Program-made: the position numbers and the translations under genes
The notes under the pieces: model-generated
What the model saw: the letters and a program-made list of their open reading frames with translations, nothing else
Told to the model about the DNA's origin: nothing
The model's database searches: none
DNA from: Lepraria neglecta
Taxonomy: Eukaryota > Ascomycota > Lecanoromycetes > Lecanorales > Stereocaulaceae
NCBI GenBank assembly: GCA_033220425.1
Contig: CM065652.1
Location: forward strand, 2,356,001 to 2,420,000
DNA: 64,000 bases
Direction of reading: 5' to 3'
Shown here: one piece after another, positions 61,221 through 64,000 of the stretch
Layout: each line of letters starts with the position of its first letter
How positions within the stretch are numbered: the first letter of the stretch is position 1

Positions 61221-64000
61221 ATGATTTCGGAGGGTCTGAGGACCGTGCATTCTCCAGATGTTGAAAGTGGACAAGATGCTTTGTATGTGGAGTGAGTATA
61301 TCCATGCATCAAACTCGCAACTTGTACAATCGCTTTCAAACATGTGGTTGCTTGAGGTCCTTGACCATGTGTATGCCTTTAGATCTTTTTCTTTCCCTTC
61401 CTCCTACGTCGCTCTCGTTTTCGTTCGCTAATTTCTTGATACTATTGTTTGCGTGGCTGGTCACACGGGTTCATCACGATCTAACACATCCACAGTATCG
61501 TCGCAGTCCATGGCTTAGAGGGAGATCAGCTGGGTACCTGGACCGATCCGCAGACCGGTACCGTCTGGCTCAGAGACTTACTTCCGTTCAATATCCTGCC
61601 TTCACGAGTACTCGCTTTCGGTTACGAGGCAGAGGCCTCCGTATTCTTTGGCGATAGTTCAGCAAACAGGATCTTACAACATGCCCATACCCTCGTTGCG
61701 GAACTTCAAGCGGATCGAGCCCTGAGCAATGCCGAGGAGCGCCCAATCATATTCATCTGCCACGGCCTTGGGGGCCTGTTGGTGAAGAAAGCACTTGCAT
61801 ACTCCGCTACACAGACCTCGAACAAGGTCGACCACCTATACTCTATCTACATCTCCACCTACGGCATTCTCTTTATGGGCACTCCTCATAACGGGATGGA
61901 ACATAATCCGTGGCAAATGATAGCCCATAGATCGAAGGCTACCGGGGGGCGCCTCGTGATCTTCTGAAGGCCCTGACAAAGAATTCGGAGACTCTACAAA
62001 ATATCACAGACCAATTTGCACCCTTAGTCAAACAATACCATATCTATTTCTTCTGGGAAGGCGTTGAGACAACATCAGGACACAAAACGGATTATGTGGT
62101 ACGACAAGATTCAGCCGCACCTATCTGGGACAATACTGAGCGTTCTGCCCTCTACGCTACCCATTTGCAAATGTGCAGATTCAAGAGTCGTGAGTCTACG
62201 GACTTCAAGACAGTACTTGCTGCTTTGTTGAGATATGCGCGAGACGCTCCAGGGAGCATTGGGCCACGATGGATCAACGCGAGGAAGTTCCTCGCCACCC
62301 AACGGTCGATTGAGGCACAAGAACTAATTGGCTTCGACGCACATAATGATAACGCCCCTTTCGTCTGCCAGAGCCCCAAGGTTCAACAGAGGAAGGAGGA
62401 CCGAAAGCTCAAGAACAAACATTTTCGTGTACCACATAACGCCAGCAGTATATTCACTGGCAGAGACGTCGTTACTCAGATACTTCGAAATAAGATATTA
62501 GAGCCTTCCGAATTTGATACCCCACACCAGCAGAAGCGATTCGTACTCTACGGCTTGGGGGGATCTGGTAAAACTCAGTTCTGCTTAAAGTTCGTTTCAG
62601 ATTATCGTGACAGGTAAGACAAGAATCACAAGGACTGCAACGTTAAGTCGTGCTAAGCAAGACAATTCTAGCTTCTGGGCTATATTCTGGATAGACGCAA
62701 GCAGTGTTCTAAACGCTGAGAGAGCCTTATCTGAGATCGGACGACTGGGGGGCTCGGACGAGACTTATGAAGCCGGAATGTACTGGCTGACTAGCCTTGA
62801 GATGCCATGGCTCTTAGTCATTGACAATGCTGATGACCCCACCGTCGACTACTCAAGATTCTTTCCGGCGGGGGATAGAGGACATATCCTGGTAACGAGT
62901 CGCAACTCTGACTGCAAGATACATGCCACAGTTGGTTACTACGAATTTTGTGAGATGGATGAGGAGGATGCTATTACGCTTCTTTTGAAAGCAGCCCAAC
63001 ATGGCGGTATCGACGACAAGGACGTGAGAGAAACCGCAAGGCCCATCGTCAAGACTCTTGGTCATCTTGCACTGGCTCTGATCCAAGCCGGTGCGTCAAT
63101 TAGCCATGGAATATGCACTCTGGAAGACTATCTTGAAGTCTTTGCTGTGTACAAGAAACAAATCATGAGCTACCGGCTTGTGCAAGGCACTGACAATTAC
63201 CGCTATACTATATACACCACCTGGGAGGTCTCGGTTCAGAGGATAGAGAGCTTAGCATCAGAAGAGGCGGTTGACGCTATTCAGATCCTCCAGATCATAG
63301 CATTCCTACATTTTGAGCAAGTGCCGGCCAACCTGTTTGAACGCGCATGGAAAATCTCGCATCCAGCAGACGAGGTTGTGGCTCCAAGAACCTGGGCCGC
63401 AAAGATATTGGAAATCATGTTGAGCTTCACTGTATTCGCTTATCTGTATAATCTCTTACTCAAGGTACGCATTGGAAGCAAGCCATCGCGTCCACTAGAC
63501 ATTTTACTCCAGAAAGGCCCTCAATGGAATAGGTACCGTTTCCGCGAAGCAATGGCTCTGTTACTTCAGTTTTCTCTTATTTCCCTAGACGAGGAGAAAA
63601 AGTACTACTCCATGCATCCAATGGTCCACTTTTGGGCAAGAGAACGCTTGACTAAGGATGATCAGGGTATCTGGTCCGATAATGCCCTTATTACTCTAGC
63701 GGATTCTATAACTCCAGAACTTGACCCGCTCAGTCAACCCTATCGAAGGTCACTACTTCCTCACATTGATGCCTGTTTGCAATACAAACACTCTCAATCT
63801 CCTTCAGAGGGCCACAATGGAGACTCGCCTGTCTCAAATACCGTCAAGTTCGCAGCAATATACTCCGAGTGCGGTATGTGGACCAAAGCCAAAGAGTTAC
63901 AGGAGAGTGTACTGGACCTGCAACAAAAGTCACTAGGAGAAGAACATCCCGAAAGCCTCAAGGCAATGACTGCTCTTGCCTGGACCTATTGGAACCTCAG
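61221..64000 (+). CDS. NLR: SERAC1-like hydrolase, NB-ARC, TPR; runs off window
   Basis: This is a fungal STAND receptor of the kind linked to non-self recognition. Exons 61221-61291, 61496-62613 and 62672 to beyond 64000. Hydrolase blocks are IVAVHGLEGDQLGTW, RPIIFICHGLGGLLVKKA and YISTYGILFMGTPHNGM. NB-ARC has GRDVV, Walker A GLGGSGKTQF, Walker B WLLVIDNADD, HILVTSRN and the GLPL-like GHLALALIQAGA. A winged-helix region ends MHPMVHFWARERL, then kinesin-light-chain-type TPRs begin (ELQESVLDLQQKSLGEEHP). The reading frame changes at the G6 run 61944-61949 (one base short), which may be a mutation or assembly error; all else is open. The elbow GHGLGG lacks the usual nucleophile Ser of GHSLGG, so catalysis is doubtful. 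Confidence 0.85.

Noticed and set aside
58081-64000. Secondary-metabolite gene cluster around the P450
   Set aside because: No backbone synthase, transporter or transcription factor is present; neighbours are NLR sequences.
56007-64000. HET-s-type amyloid motif or HET domain linked to the NLR
   Set aside because: No such motif was seen in the N-terminal exon or nearby ORFs; the N-domain is a SERAC1-like hydrolase.
1-64000. tRNA, rRNA, CRISPR arrays, LTR or LINE elements
   Set aside because: I looked for T-loop consensus, spaced direct repeats, long terminal repeats and reverse-transcriptase motifs by eye and found none; a covariance-model or profile search would be needed to exclude them.

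Overview
This is nuclear DNA from a filamentous ascomycete (Pezizomycotina). Genes are split by short introns, mostly 47-66 nt, with GT..AG ends. The set includes clear fungal orthologues: RPB1, THG1, the COMPASS subunit SWD1, a SLN1-type hybrid histidine kinase, an AgdA-type alpha-glucosidase, a Kin4/KfsA-type kinase and a CYP52-clan P450. The protein style suggests Leotiomycetes or a relative, but that is an inference. No rRNA, tRNA, CRISPR array or retroelement was recognised by eye.

Layout. 0.5-6.2 kb: a fibronectin-III/coiled-coil membrane protein, then a TMA23-like G-patch nucleolar protein with a frame break. 7.0-17.3 kb: an RNA/transcription block with THG1 and RPB1 on the minus strand and SWD1 divergent from RPB1. 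18.0-21.7 kb: a small membrane ORF, a two-TM family gene (probably DUF6601) with one frame break, and a broken SERAC1-like hydrolase gene. 21.7-25.7 kb: gene-poor, holding an 830-bp MITE-like element. 25.7-31.7 kb: an RGS/transmembrane protein and SLN1. 31.7-44.7 kb: gene-poor accessory DNA with orphan genes, including three members of an uncharacterised family, at least two of them carrying in-frame stops. 44.7-56.0 kb: secreted GH31 alpha-glucosidase, Kin4/KfsA kinase and a spartin/senescence-domain protein. 56.8-64.0 kb: a decayed NLR N-terminus, a P450, and a hydrolase-NB-ARC-TPR NLR that runs off the window end.

The most striking feature is the RPB1 C-terminal domain. Instead of one open exon, the heptad region is cut by ten introns into very small exons (7, 18, 24, 25, 30, 42, 43 and 51 nt among them). 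Two pairs of these introns are visibly homologous, so the tail seems to have grown by co-duplicating exons and introns. RPB1 shares a roughly 660-bp intergenic region with SWD1, whose complex (COMPASS) is recruited to the phosphorylated RPB1 tail.

Three frame breaks in otherwise good genes (4.7, 19.2 and 61.9 kb) all lie in homopolymer runs, so assembly error must be considered before calling pseudogenes. All splice sites were placed by eye from reading-frame continuity, GT/AG ends and family similarity; none has transcript support here.
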